A stretch of DNA of 42,732 nucleotides from CAZTDP01 sp964612565 (GCA_964612565.1 CAZTDP010000008.1:1-42732); one strand, 5' to 3'. Counted from the stretch's first letter, positions 13,878-22,724 are shown. The notes: generated from the letters alone by a model not told the origin. Numbers and translations are program-made.

Positions 13878-15230
13878 GTGACAAAAACTACCCAAAATAT
13901 CTTGACCGATCCAAAGAGTGTAATTGTTTTTACTTACGCTGCCGCAGGTCTCGGACACTTGCGTGTTACCAATGCTTTGTCACAGGGTTTGCCAAAAAAC
14001 ACAACACCTATCTTGATCGGCTCTTCCGATAAAAATATCGAAGCGATTCACAAATTTATTAGTATTCATGTAATTACACGCCGAATAATGGAGTGGTTTC
14101 AACGCGGCCGTCCCCAAAAAGTTTTTACCTTTTTTTACAGGCTTCAGCTACGTTCCGGTGTTTCGGATGAACTTTTACGCAAATTTCAGGAAATTATGGA
14201 TCAGAGGTTGGATGTTCCTGAAAGATTAATTATTGTTGCAACTCACTTTGGTTTGGCTCATAAGATTGCCTCTTTTAAAGACCGCCTTGAAAAATCAACC
14301 GGGGTTAAAGTTTTTTTGGCAGTTCAGGTTACAGATGATACAGCCCAGTACATTTGGTATGTCCCGGGTGCCGACGTAATATTTGTTCCAAGTAACAAAA
14401 CACGTTTAGAGCTTTTGGAATATGGCTTAAAAAGCAAACTGCCTAAAGTAAGAATCGAAGTACTTCCCTACCCCGTAAGTCCTGAACTTGCTAAGAACTT
14501 AAATGAAAAGTCATATGCCGATCGAAAAAGCCAGCTTGAAAAAACAACTAACGAGCATGTTGAATTTTGCCTGCCTGTACCTGGTGCGGCAGTAGGAATG
14601 CAGTTTTTAGAACACATAATTCCTCAGCTTCAAACATGGTATTCAAAGTTTAAGTTTTATATTGTCTGCAAGGACGCTCCGTTTACAAAAAACTTTTTAT
14701 CTCTTGTTACAAAATATCCTAATGTGGATCTTTATACTTCCGCTCACGATAGAGAGATCGTAGATGCTTACGACCGGGTTTATCACGAACATACTATTTC
14801 ACTTGAAATCACAAAGCCTAGCGAACAGTCTTTTAAAGCTCTTTTTGACTACAAAGCAATAGGCGGCTCATTGCTGCTTTTTTCTAATCCGGTTGGAAGG
14901 CAGGAGCGGGACAACTTAGATTTTTTAAGACGCCAGCATCTCTTACTTTCCCCAAAAGAAAACGAATTACTTTGGAACTATTCTGAACGAAATTTAACTT
15001 TAACTTCTGCTCAAGCAAATAGAATAATTCCTGCAGACAAGCCCATTAGGTCATTAAGACTTCCTACAGGTTCTAAGCGGGCGGCGGCATTTATTTGGTG
15101 GTGCCTTAAAAACGGAGTTTTTGAAAGAATGATCGAAAATTACGAATTAGTTCAAAAAAAAGACAAACTCGAAGTCGAAAGTATCGGTGTTGAGTTATTT
15201 TGGGAAAAGATATCCGAATTGGTGTCGTAG
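13878..15230 (+). CDS. GT-B fold glycosyltransferase-like protein
   Basis: 450 aa with a GTG start. The N-terminus VIVFTYAAAGLGHLRVTNALSQGL (a Gly-loop with GHxR in a first Rossmann fold) resembles MurG/MGDG-synthase/UDP-GlcNAc-2-epimerase-like GT-B proteins. The middle contains VFLAVQVTDDTAQYIWYVPGADVIFVPS, typical of the interdomain acceptor region, and the second half has ITKPSEQSFKALFDYKA with a possible nucleotide-sugar site (KPSE..). There is no signal peptide, so it is probably peripheral on the cytoplasmic membrane face. Donor and acceptor are unknown. It is followed, after its own promoter, by a secreted small protein and a ROK kinase. Confidence 0.6.
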   Translation: MTKTTQNILTDPKSVIVFTYAAAGLGHLRVTNALSQGLPKNTTPILIGSSDKNIEAIHKFISIHVITRRIMEWFQRGRPQKVFTFFYRLQLRSGVSDELLRKFQEIMDQRLDVPERLIIVATHFGLAHKIASFKDRLEKSTGVKVFLAVQVTDDTAQYIWYVPGADVIFVPSNKTRLELLEYGLKSKLPKVRIEVLPYPVSPELAKNLNEKSYADRKSQLEKTTNEHVEFCLPVPGAAVGMQFLEHIIPQLQTWYSKFKFYIVCKDAPFTKNFLSLVTKYPNVDLYTSAHDREIVDAYDRVYHEHTISLEITKPSEQSFKALFDYKAIGGSLLLFSNPVGRQERDNLDFLRRQHLLLSPKENELLWNYSERNLTLTSAQANRIIPADKPIRSLRLPTGSKRAAAFIWWCLKNGVFERMIENYELVQKKDKLEVESIGVELFWEKISELVS

Positions 15231-15239
15231 TTCGGCAAC

Positions 15240-15268
15240 TTGCACACCCAACATTGCAAACGTAGAAT
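15240..15268 (+). promoter_or_regulatory. promoter of the 15275 gene, leaderless type
   Basis: -35 TTGCAC (15240-15245), exactly 17 bp, -10 TAGAAT (15263-15268), then TAGGTC and the ATG at 15275. This is one of the best examples of the 6-nt -10 to start spacing in this window. Confidence 0.6.
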
Positions 15269-15274
15269 TAGGTC

Positions 15275-15826
15275 ATGCAGCAAAAGTCTAAATTTCCATT
15301 TATACAGATAATCTCCATAATCGTAATTATTTTTTCCGGCGCGTACGTTCTTTTAGAAAAATATCAAAATGCTCCTATAGATGTTGGTTCGCAAGATCAG
15401 GTCAAGAATGTCGATGATGCGACTTCTAAGCCAACAGCTCCAACGCCCGAGGTTAAAACCCCTGTAGTAACAAACGGAAGTATCGGCGGGGCTTTGGGCT
15501 ACCCTTCCGAGGTTATACCGGAGGATATTAAGGTTTGTGCATTAAATATTGAAACAACTAAGGAAACCTGCACAAGCGAGCATATAAAAGATGCAAAATT
15601 CTCGACAGGAACAGGGTACTTAGTTAGCGTAACACCGGGGGATTACTACGTTTACGCTGAACACGCAGGTATGACCGATAATAAAGGTGATGTTTATAAA
15701 GCTTATTATTCAGAATTTGTAACCTGCGGTTTAAATGCCAACTGCACGAGCCACGAACCTATAAAAGTTACTGTAGCTTCGGGTCAAAATATTGAAAAAA
15801 TAGATCCTCAGGATTGGTACAAATAG
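15275..15826 (+). CDS. membrane-anchored extracellular protein with a 4-Cys beta domain
   Basis: 183 aa. Residues 6-27 form a membrane anchor (IQIISIIVIIFSGAYVLLEKY). A Thr/Pro linker (about 45-65) follows, and then a domain of about 110 aa beginning GSIGGALGYPSEVIPEDIKVCAL. It contains four Cys (in KVCAL, KETCTS, FVTCGL and NANCTS), and the core TGYLVSVTPGDYYVYAEH has the look of a carboxypeptidase-regulatory/PEGA-like beta sandwich, ending KIDPQDWYK. The Cys could form two disulfides outside the membrane. The function is unknown. It is in one transcript with the ROK kinase, whose ATG follows the TAG after one nucleotide. Confidence 0.65.
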   Translation: MQQKSKFPFIQIISIIVIIFSGAYVLLEKYQNAPIDVGSQDQVKNVDDATSKPTAPTPEVKTPVVTNGSIGGALGYPSEVIPEDIKVCALNIETTKETCTSEHIKDAKFSTGTGYLVSVTPGDYYVYAEHAGMTDNKGDVYKAYYSEFVTCGLNANCTSHEPIKVTVASGQNIEKIDPQDWYK

Positions 15827-15827
15827 A

Positions 15828-16676
15828 ATGTTTATATCAATTGACATTGGCGGTACTAAAACTCGAATCGCGTTATCAAAAGATCTAAACTCTGTTGAAA
15901 GAGTTAAAAGATTCTACACAAATCAAAGTGTTTTTATGCAAAAACAAGTTATTTCTTCGACTATTGGGGAAATGCTCCACGGCGGACCTCTTGAATTTGT
16001 ATGTGTCGGTGTTCCAGGCGTTATTAACAGACAATTTGATCAGTTCGGAACATTTCCAAACTACAAAGAGCTTAATGGCCAGCCGTATTCCGCACTTATC
16101 GACGAGAAATACTTAATTCCCGGTAAGTTTCATTTTGATAATGACGCTGCGCTTGCCGCCGTGGGCGAGGCCGTATTAGGGGCCGGAAAAGACTGCGCAA
16201 AAGTCGGCTATTTAACTTTTGGAACAGGAACCGGCGGATCTCTAGTTACAAAAGATTCTTCTGGCTTAAAATACACCCTCGACGAACCCGGCCACGTAAT
16301 AATTGTTGAAAATGGGCGAAAAGAGGCCACGTGCATGCATAAGGGCTGCTTTGAAGCGTATACGTCCGGACGTGCATTCAATGCTATTTTTGGCATCAAA
16401 CCCCAAAACTGCACAGACGATTCAAAATGGAGGCAGTACGCGGAATTTGTTTCGTTAGGATTAAAAAAACTTTACGAGAGGTGGCACCCCGATGTTTATG
16501 TTATTGGTGGTAGTATGGCTCTTGAGTTTGAACTTTATGGGAAATATCTTGAATGTCCCGTACCAGTATTAAGGTCAGTAACTTTGGACGATGCGGGAAT
16601 TTATGGGGGTCTTGTCTTGACCGAAAACTTGCTTTCTACAATTAAAACAACAAGTCGAGGATTAAAAAGTTTATAG
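15828..16676 (+). CDS. ROK family sugar kinase (glucokinase-like)
   Basis: 282 aa, slightly short for the family (about 300). The ATP loop DIGGTKT is at residues 6-12, the sugar-binding/catalytic FDNDAALAAVGE has D106 as base, the second phosphate loop is TFGTGTGGSLV, EPGH is at 153-156, and the zinc-site signature is reduced to CMHKGC (C169, C174) followed by FEAYTSGRA. It phosphorylates glucose or a related hexose in the cytoplasm. Together with the GH1 enzyme downstream on the other strand it could feed glucose into glycolysis. Its stop lies 2 nt from the stop of the convergent GH5-like gene and no terminator separates them. Confidence 0.87.
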   Translation: MFISIDIGGTKTRIALSKDLNSVERVKRFYTNQSVFMQKQVISSTIGEMLHGGPLEFVCVGVPGVINRQFDQFGTFPNYKELNGQPYSALIDEKYLIPGKFHFDNDAALAAVGEAVLGAGKDCAKVGYLTFGTGTGGSLVTKDSSGLKYTLDEPGHVIIVENGRKEATCMHKGCFEAYTSGRAFNAIFGIKPQNCTDDSKWRQYAEFVSLGLKKLYERWHPDVYVIGGSMALEFELYGKYLECPVPVLRSVTLDDAGIYGGLVLTENLLSTIKTTSRGLKSL

Positions 16677-16678
16677 TT

Positions 16679-17764
16679 TTACCATTTTTCATTAAACAGG
16701 GCTTTCGCGGTGTTCCAGTAAAATCCGTTATCATTTTGTTCTTTTTCCCATAGCCACCATTCAGCACCCCAAAAGTATAAGTCTTTAAACCCAGCCTTTT
16801 GGGCGTAGTTAATAATGCCAATAAAATCGTTAACGGACATAGTCTTATCTTTTTCTTGTTTTGAAAGTTTTATGTTATTTACCGGTCCCCACGGTTCAGC
16901 CTGAAGTTCAGTTACAATAATTTTATTTATTGGAACGCCTACCATGTGAGCCTTAATATCGTATGTCCAATACGAAAGTGGATACTGAAAGTAAATTGAT
17001 TTGTTGAATAAGACGCCCCAAAAATCGAACCAGATCTTTCGGTACATAGAAATTCCTAGGTAGTCAGACATTTGATATGTTGGAAACCAAAATCCGCCCT
17101 CACCGCTATCCTGAATTAGAATCGGTCTGCTGTCTAACGCTTTTACTAAATCGACTTCTTTTTCAACAGTAGCTTTTTTTATTGGCAGGCAGGTTCCAAA
17201 AGGAAAAAAAGGCTCGTTTTCGACCTGCCACATCTTAACCGAAGTATGGCCTTGCAACTCTTTAACTGCTCGGGCTAAATACTCGTAAAGCTTTTCATCT
17301 CTTGTGGTTTCTGAAGGGATTTTTTTCCACCACACCGGCTCAAAACATTCCGGATATCTGGGAACTTTACGACCTATTGTTAAGATAATATTTAAATCTC
17401 GCTTGTCAGCCTCCTGAAGCATCCATTCAATTTTTCTAAAATCATAAAGGTTTTCACTTGGCTCTATGTCGTCCCAGTAAGCAACAAGTCTTAAATTTTT
17501 TGCACCTAAATCGTCTAGTATTTTTAAATATGTTGATTTCCAATCTTGGCCTATTTCGGTGGAATACTTGTCAGAAAATGTTACTCCATAATTAATAACG
17601 TCCGGGGTTTTTGGTTTGATACTGTAAAAAAATATTATTGGTCCAAGTAATAAGATTAGGAATAAAACTACAGTTAACCGAACTAATTTTAGTGAAAATA
17701 AACGTTTAATATAGTACGATGCTTTTTTGGCTTGAAGTTTGAAGCCGGGCAGATTTTCAAACAT
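16679..17764 (-). CDS. membrane-anchored GH5-like (clan A) glycoside hydrolase
   Basis: 361 aa. A short basic cytoplasmic N-terminus precedes a single membrane helix (residues about 28-48), then an extracellular TIM-barrel. It contains WDDIEPSENLYDFRKIEWML, a typical early strand-helix of cellulase-like barrels, then MWQVENEPFFPFG with N183-E184 (acid/base) and IIVTELQAEPWG with E286 (nucleophile). The NE...E spacing fits clan A retaining glycosidases. It lies 2 nt downstream of the GH1 gene in the same direction, so the two are one operon. The substrate is unknown; beta-linked glycan is likely. Confidence 0.75.
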   Translation of the reverse strand: MFENLPGFKLQAKKASYYIKRLFSLKLVRLTVVLFLILLLGPIIFFYSIKPKTPDVINYGVTFSDKYSTEIGQDWKSTYLKILDDLGAKNLRLVAYWDDIEPSENLYDFRKIEWMLQEADKRDLNIILTIGRKVPRYPECFEPVWWKKIPSETTRDEKLYEYLARAVKELQGHTSVKMWQVENEPFFPFGTCLPIKKATVEKEVDLVKALDSRPILIQDSGEGGFWFPTYQMSDYLGISMYRKIWFDFWGVLFNKSIYFQYPLSYWTYDIKAHMVGVPINKIIVTELQAEPWGPVNNIKLSKQEKDKTMSVNDFIGIINYAQKAGFKDLYFWGAEWWLWEKEQNDNGFYWNTAKALFNEKW

Positions 17765-17766
17765 AA

Positions 17767-18945
17767 TTATTCAACTATACCATTCGCACAAATCTTTGAA
17801 TATTCGTAATACGATTGTCTTGGTATGCGTTTAAGATTGTTTTTATGGTCAATCTCGACTAAACCGAATTTTTGCGTATATCCCCAATGCCACTCAAAAT
17901 TGTCCAGTAATGACCAGTGAAAATAACCTTTTACATCCACCCCGTCTTTTAGGGCATCCCCTGTAGCCTTGAGCATTTCTTTAAGGTACTTGGTTCTAAT
18001 ATTGTCGTGCGAGTCGGCAACCCCGTTTTCGGTTATATAGATAGGTAAATTATATTTTTTTAAATGAATTAAGTTTTTATAGAGTCCCTCCGGGTCTGTG
18101 CTCCACCCCATATCGGTAAATGGTTCTTTTGATTCTGTAAGTCTAAAGTTTTTAATAATTCGGCTAAAATAAAAATTTAAACCAATGTAGTCGAGATACC
18201 CTGAAATTGGTTTTAGGAAAAAATCGGAATTCATAAAGTAGATAACTTTTGAGGCGGCCCTATCAAAAAAGTTCATACCATCGACTATTTTATACCATGC
18301 AATATTTTTTACGATTCCAACAGGTTTAGAAACTGTACCTTTTATTTTTTTGTAAGCTTGCACGTGCGCCCGCATAAAATTGAGTTGCACAGTTAAAGCT
18401 AGAAACGGATTTTTGCGGTTGGGAGGCCAAACGCCTAGGAAGTACGCTTCGAGCGCATAGACCTGAGGCTCATTGATGGTTGTAAAGACATCGATTAAAT
18501 CGCCCAGCTTTTGTGCGCATTTTTCTGCGTATCGCGAAAAATACGTTGGTGAAGCAAAATTTGCCCAGCCGCCTTTTTTAGAAAACCAAAGTGGATTTGT
18601 AAAGTGATGGAGTGTAACAAACGTAGTTAAGCCCTTGTTTTTTGCAGCCTGTAAAACCTTTCGGTAGTGATCAAAAGCCTTGTTATCAAAAAAACCCCCA
18701 ACCGGCTCTAAACGAGCCCATTCAATGGAAATTCGTATTGCGTTATTATTAGCAGTTTTGCATAAATCAAAATCTTCTTCAAATCTATTGTATGAGTCGC
18801 AAGCTTCTCCCGATAACTCCATAGGAAACTTTTTTTTACCAACGCTTTCTGTCTCCCATTTCCACCAATCAGAATTTGTGTTATTGCCTTCAACTTGGTG
18901 TGCCGAAGTTGCGGTTCCCCATAAAAAATCTTTAGGAAATTTCAT
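17767..18945 (-). CDS. GH1 family beta-glucosidase
   Basis: 392 aa, shorter than the usual 440-470. The start motif FPKDFLWGTATSAHQVEGN, the acid/base TTINEPQVY (E159), the nucleophile YITENG (E306) and the terminal DNFEWHWGYTQKFGLVEID are all intact. Thus only loops seem to be trimmed. There is no signal peptide, so the enzyme is probably cytoplasmic and cleaves beta-glucosides or related disaccharides to monosaccharides, with the ROK kinase as a natural next step. A TATACT box ends 6 nt before the ATG. It forms an operon with the anchored GH5-like enzyme. Confidence 0.9.
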   Translation of the reverse strand: MKFPKDFLWGTATSAHQVEGNNTNSDWWKWETESVGKKKFPMELSGEACDSYNRFEEDFDLCKTANNNAIRISIEWARLEPVGGFFDNKAFDHYRKVLQAAKNKGLTTFVTLHHFTNPLWFSKKGGWANFASPTYFSRYAEKCAQKLGDLIDVFTTINEPQVYALEAYFLGVWPPNRKNPFLALTVQLNFMRAHVQAYKKIKGTVSKPVGIVKNIAWYKIVDGMNFFDRAASKVIYFMNSDFFLKPISGYLDYIGLNFYFSRIIKNFRLTESKEPFTDMGWSTDPEGLYKNLIHLKKYNLPIYITENGVADSHDNIRTKYLKEMLKATGDALKDGVDVKGYFHWSLLDNFEWHWGYTQKFGLVEIDHKNNLKRIPRQSYYEYSKICANGIVE

Positions 18946-18951
18946 ATTTTA

Positions 18952-18957
18952 AGTATA
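18952..18957 (-). promoter_or_regulatory. -10 box of the GH1 operon, leaderless type
   Basis: Minus strand TATACT (18957-18952) directly preceded by TG and followed by TAAAAT and the ATG at 18945. Confidence 0.55.
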
Positions 18958-18969
18958 CAGGCTTAACAA

Positions 18970-18986
18970 GCCTCTTTAAAAGAGGC
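18970..18986. terminator. possible terminator hairpin
   Basis: GCCTCTTT-A-AAAGAGGC is a near-perfect inverted repeat between the sigma-like gene and the GH1 promoter. It is short of a T-run, so termination is tentative. Confidence 0.4.
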
Positions 18987-18990
18987 ACCT

Positions 18991-19587
18991 TCACAATTCA
19001 ATGTACGAAAGAGCCGTTATTGATATCGCCGAAAGAATACCCGTAAGTTTTAAAATGCTCGATATGCTAATGCCAGGCAAATTTTTTGCTCTTAATGCCA
19101 ATTTAGCTACAAGACCGGCAAGGGCAATAAATAATACAGGAAGTATGGCGCTAAAATTTCCTGAAATAAGTTTGAGTAAAAATATATACAAAATAGCAAA
19201 TAGAATTCCAAAAGTTAGTGAAAAGAAAAATTGCTGTGCAACAAAATAAAATTTGGAAATCGGTTTAATACCTCCGACCTCTATTTTATTTTGAAGCTCT
19301 TCTGTGGAACCAAAGTCTCCGTTAAAATTTTGGGTTTCGCTAAGAAGTTCGCCAGCTATATCATTTAACCATTTTCCGAACTCCGTTTTTGTGTTGTAGC
19401 AGTTTATGTATAAAAAACTTTTTTCCAATGTAGAAACAGCCAGTTTTTCCGGAAGCTCCGATGCTCTAAAAAACTGAATAAGCCTAAATCCATATCTATC
19501 GATAATAGGAATAAAAAATCTCGGGTCGTTGTGAGCCGCTAAAAAGGCAAGTTCCTTGTCTGTGTACATATACATTTCGGTATTCAT
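18991..19587 (-). CDS. sigma-region-2-like domain fused to a membrane domain
   Basis: 198 aa; the internal ATG at 19575 is an alternative start. Residues about 8-90 resemble ECF sigma factor region 2: DKELAFLAAHNDPRFFIPII, then DRYGFRLIQFFRA, and EFGKWLNDIAGELL in place of FxxWLxxIAxNxxxD. The promoter-melting acidic VQE(V/T)F segment is degenerate (LEKSFLYIN). There is no region 4; instead residues about 110-198 hold three or four membrane segments. This suggests a membrane-tethered relict or adaptor rather than an active sigma factor, for example a decoy or an anti-sigma partner. The resemblance is by eye. It is divergent from the holin-like gene. Confidence 0.55.
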   Translation of the reverse strand: MNTEMYMYTDKELAFLAAHNDPRFFIPIIDRYGFRLIQFFRASELPEKLAVSTLEKSFLYINCYNTKTEFGKWLNDIAGELLSETQNFNGDFGSTEELQNKIEVGGIKPISKFYFVAQQFFFSLTFGILFAILYIFLLKLISGNFSAILPVLFIALAGLVAKLALRAKNLPGISISSILKLTGILSAISITALSYIEL

Positions 19588-19613
19588 TCTAAGAATTGTG
19601 GGCGGTAACTACA

Positions 19614-19642
19614 TTGTACATTATCTGCCTGCTGGGTATAAT
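19614..19642 (+). promoter_or_regulatory. promoter of the holin/pyruvate kinase operon, leaderless type
   Basis: -35 TTGTAC (19614-19619), exactly 17 bp, perfect TATAAT (19637-19642), then CATTAT and the ATG at 19649. Confidence 0.6.
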
Positions 19643-19648
19643 CATTAT

Positions 19649-19984
19649 ATGAAACTGCTCCTAAAGATCACCATAGCTACTTTATCTATTTTGGTTGCTT
19701 CCAGGCTGATTCCCGGTGTTTATCTTGAAGACCTTGTTACGGCTCTTGTTGTTGCACTTGTCTTAGGTACTTTAAACCTTTTTGTTAAACCGATACTAAT
19801 ACTACTAACCTTACCGATCACAGTTCTTACTTTGGGATTGTTCACGTTTGTTATAAGCGCATTAATGGTTTTACTTACATCTTCTCTAGTGCCGGGATTT
19901 CAGTTGGCGTCAATTTGGACAGCCTTGCTTTTTAGTATTGTAGTTACCTTAATAAGTTCTTTTTTAAATAAAATTGTTGATTAA
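19649..19984 (+). CDS. phage holin family 4-like membrane protein
   Basis: 111 aa from the ATG at 19649 (the frame is open further back to 19556, but the promoter fixes the start). It has four hydrophobic segments: LLLKITIATLSILVASRLIPG, the signature LVTALVVALVLGTLNLFVKP, then ILLTLPITVLTLGLFTFVIS and the last helix. The PGV...D...ALV.A..LG..N..VKPIL..LTLP.T.LTLGLF pattern is that of the phage_holin_4_2/YvlD family, common in bacterial chromosomes and not necessarily viral. The function is unknown. It is first gene of an operon with pyruvate kinase 8 nt downstream. Confidence 0.8.
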   Translation: MKLLLKITIATLSILVASRLIPGVYLEDLVTALVVALVLGTLNLFVKPILILLTLPITVLTLGLFTFVISALMVLLTSSLVPGFQLASIWTALLFSIVVTLISSFLNKIVD

Positions 19985-19992
19985 GATCCCAG

Positions 19993-21402
19993 ATGCATTC
20001 AGGAAAACTTACTAAAATCATCTCTACCCTAGGGCCGGCTTCTAACGACGTCGAGATAATAAAGCAGTTAATAACTTCAGGCACAAATATTTTTAGATTA
20101 AATTTAAAGCACAATACTATTGATTGGCATGTAGATGCGTGTGCAAAGATAAAAGAAGTAAGTTCGTTACTAAATATTAAAATCGGCGTGATGATAGACC
20201 TTCAGGGTCCTGAAGTAACGGTTCAGACTTTTGAGCAAAAAGACGTCATTGTTAATTTAGATAAAAACTTATTAATCGGGGCTGAGTTTTCAGATCAAGT
20301 AGGTATAGTATTTAAGCCTTCTAACATTTCTAAGCAACTTGGGGTCGGCGATGTTATATCTGTTGACGACGGTGTTGTTGAACTTGAGATTATAGCTTCA
20401 TCTGCAGGAACTTTGGAGGCTAAGGTGGTAAAGGGTACTGTTATTAGTAACGGCAAGGGTGTGGGATTTAAAAACAAAAAAATTCAAACCGAGGTTTTAG
20501 ACGACGAAAATATTAGCAAACTTAAACATTTTGAAAAAGTTCAGCCGGATTTTGTGGCATTATCTTTTGTAAAAACTGCCTCAGATATAGAACTTTTGAG
20601 ATCCGAGCTTAAAAAATTAAAAATAAACTGCGGAATTGTTGCAAAAATAGAAACATTTGACGCTATAAAAAACCTTCCACAAATTGCCGAGGTTTCAGAT
20701 GCCGTAATGATAGCCCGTGGCGACCTGGGGGTGGAAGTTTCACTCGAAAAACTTACTTTTTATCAAAAGGAAATAATTATTAAATGCCGCTCAAGAAACT
20801 GCCCTGTAATTGTTGCGACACAGATGCTGGAAAGTATGGTTCAAAATCCCTACCCTACTCGCGCCGAAGTTTCGGATATTTCAAACGCAGTTTTGGATGG
20901 TGCTGATGCGCTTATGCTTTCGGGTGAGACAGCAATTGGGACTTTTCCGGTTGAAACAGTAAAAACGATGCACCGCGTTATTAGTTTTAATGAGAAGGTG
21001 TCTGTAATTCCCGAAGTTGAGCCGTTTAAAATTGACCAGACTTACTCCATTGCCAAGGCTGCCTTGGACATTATTGAGCTAAACAAAGATAAAATTAACA
21101 AAGTGTTAATTGCAACAGAGTCCGGCAAAACTGCTAGAGTTTTTTCAACTTTCCGTCCTAAAATTCCTATTATAGGTTTAACTCAAAACGACGAAACTCT
21201 AAATATTTTGACAATTACGTACGGTGTTTTAGGCCACAAGATAGAATTTTCAAATGAAACACTTGTAGATATAACTTCTATTTCAAAGCAGCTTCAAAAA
21301 GACGGAATTTTGCAAAAGGGCGAAACCGTTTTAGTCATTCATGGTAAGCGCTGGAAAGACCCGGGAAATACTAGCTCGCTTTTTATCTTTCAGGTAAGCT
21401 GA
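19993..21402 (+). CDS. pyk: pyruvate kinase
   Basis: 469 aa, full length. It converts phosphoenolpyruvate and ADP to pyruvate and ATP. KLTKIISTLGPAS opens the barrel, the catalytic AKIET is at 217-221 (K218, E220) with ARGDLGVEV (D244), and VATQMLESMVQNPYPTRAEVSDISNAVLDGADALMLSGETA is the highly conserved block. The C-terminal domain (TESGKTARVFSTFRPKIPI...) is present. One oddity: the ion/phosphate motif usually written RxNxSHG reads RLNLKHN (35-41), with Ser replaced by Lys. It is in one operon with the holin-like gene and the flavocytochrome. Confidence 0.93.
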   Translation: MHSGKLTKIISTLGPASNDVEIIKQLITSGTNIFRLNLKHNTIDWHVDACAKIKEVSSLLNIKIGVMIDLQGPEVTVQTFEQKDVIVNLDKNLLIGAEFSDQVGIVFKPSNISKQLGVGDVISVDDGVVELEIIASSAGTLEAKVVKGTVISNGKGVGFKNKKIQTEVLDDENISKLKHFEKVQPDFVALSFVKTASDIELLRSELKKLKINCGIVAKIETFDAIKNLPQIAEVSDAVMIARGDLGVEVSLEKLTFYQKEIIIKCRSRNCPVIVATQMLESMVQNPYPTRAEVSDISNAVLDGADALMLSGETAIGTFPVETVKTMHRVISFNEKVSVIPEVEPFKIDQTYSIAKAALDIIELNKDKINKVLIATESGKTARVFSTFRPKIPIIGLTQNDETLNILTITYGVLGHKIEFSNETLVDITSISKQLQKDGILQKGETVLVIHGKRWKDPGNTSSLFIFQVS

Positions 21403-21407
21403 GTTTT

Positions 21408-22709
21408 ATGTTTAAGAGGCAACGTCCGACTTTAATTACAATATTTATAGTTTCCGTTACGCTCGGTCTTTGGTTTTATTCCAAAACTTTAATATCCTAC
21501 AGTATAGGGCCTGGAGTTTTAATTTCATTAAGCGAGGTGTGCGCTCTAACGGCTATAATCTTAATGTCACTTTCCCCCGTTCTATCTGCACGTTATATGT
21601 TGGTTGAACGTTTTTTTGGAGGGTTAGACAAGGCATATAACTTTCACAAAACTATTGGAGCACTTGCTTTTGTCCTGGCGTTATTACACCCGCTACTTTT
21701 AGTTTTAACCACATTGCCAAAGATTAAATACGCTTACGTTTATTTATTTCCCGGGCCTGATTTGGCTTACACGCTTGGCGTATTCGCAGTTTACGTAATG
21801 CTTGCGTCATTTGTGTTTATGCTTTTTATTAACCTTCCTTATGAACTTTGGAAACTTTCTCATCAGTTACTTGGCGTAACATTTATACTTGCTGGAACGC
21901 ATGCTCTTTTAATACCGTCGAATGTCAGGGATTTTATGCCACTAAAATTATGGATATTGCTATTTTTGGCCGCTGGCATTTATTCCCTTCTATACAAAAT
22001 CTTTATGTATAAGACATACGGTCCAAGATTTACATACAAAGTTAAAAATGTCGAAATTAGGGGCGGTGTTACCAACCTTTATTTAATCTCCGCTTTTTCG
22101 AAATTAAAATTTAAAGCTGGGCAATTTTGCTACATTTCTCCATACGATAAAAAGATTGGTTCCGAGATGCATCCGTTTAGTTTTTCGAGCGCTCCCGATG
22201 ACGAAGAAATTAGAGTTTCACCAAAAGCGCTGGGAGATTTTACATTTCGATTACAGAGTATAAAAATTGGAGATTTAGTAGATATATATGGTCCGTACGG
22301 CGGCTTTGGAAATATTTACGCGGATTCGTTAGATACCGACACTTTGGTTTGGATTGCCGGTGGAATAGGCATTACACCTTTTATGTCTTTATTACGATCC
22401 GAAATGCTAAAACCAACTGGAAAGAAGATATTCTTAATATACAGCGTTCGAACATTGAGCGATGCGGTTTTTAACGAAGAAATAGCTGGGTGTGTTGAAA
22501 CTTTACCGAACGTTCGTTATCTTTTATGGCAAACTGACCTGAGGGGGAAGGTTGGGGCAAAAGACGTTTTGGGCTTTGTTGGAAATTCTTTGGGTTTGAG
22601 TGTTAGTTTATGCGGACCCCAGCCTGTGATGGATGCTTTACGTGAGCAGTTTGCGGACTTGGGAGTTAGACGGGACAGAATAATTTCAGAGGATTTTGCC
22701 CTGCTTTAG
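21408..22709 (+). CDS. ferric reductase-like transmembrane flavocytochrome b
   Basis: 433 aa. Residues 1-205 form six membrane segments with four His placed as two pairs (H80/H94 and H152/H165), the bis-heme layout of the ferric reductase/NADPH oxidase family. Residues about 210-433 form the FAD/NAD(P)H reductase: the flavin motif HPFSFSSAP, then VWIAGGIGITPFMSLLR for the nucleotide and CGPQPVMDALRE near the C-terminus. It should carry electrons from cytoplasmic NAD(P)H across the membrane; the acceptor (ferric ion, oxygen or another) is unknown. In a reduced genome this would be one of few redox chains. It starts 5 nt after pyruvate kinase in the same operon. Confidence 0.85.
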   Translation: MFKRQRPTLITIFIVSVTLGLWFYSKTLISYSIGPGVLISLSEVCALTAIILMSLSPVLSARYMLVERFFGGLDKAYNFHKTIGALAFVLALLHPLLLVLTTLPKIKYAYVYLFPGPDLAYTLGVFAVYVMLASFVFMLFINLPYELWKLSHQLLGVTFILAGTHALLIPSNVRDFMPLKLWILLFLAAGIYSLLYKIFMYKTYGPRFTYKVKNVEIRGGVTNLYLISAFSKLKFKAGQFCYISPYDKKIGSEMHPFSFSSAPDDEEIRVSPKALGDFTFRLQSIKIGDLVDIYGPYGGFGNIYADSLDTDTLVWIAGGIGITPFMSLLRSEMLKPTGKKIFLIYSVRTLSDAVFNEEIAGCVETLPNVRYLLWQTDLRGKVGAKDVLGFVGNSLGLSVSLCGPQPVMDALREQFADLGVRRDRIISEDFALL

Positions 22710-22724
22710 GAAGGCGAAGACGCT

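Noticed and set aside
19649..19984. Prophage remnant suggested by the holin-like gene
   Set aside because: Family 4 holin-like proteins are common chromosomal membrane proteins, and there are no other phage genes nearby.
5040..21402. Recoded UGA (code 25 as in Gracilibacteria/Absconditabacteria)
   Set aside because: TGA terminates several genes cleanly at the expected protein ends (6539, 12568, 21402), and no conserved protein reads through TGA.
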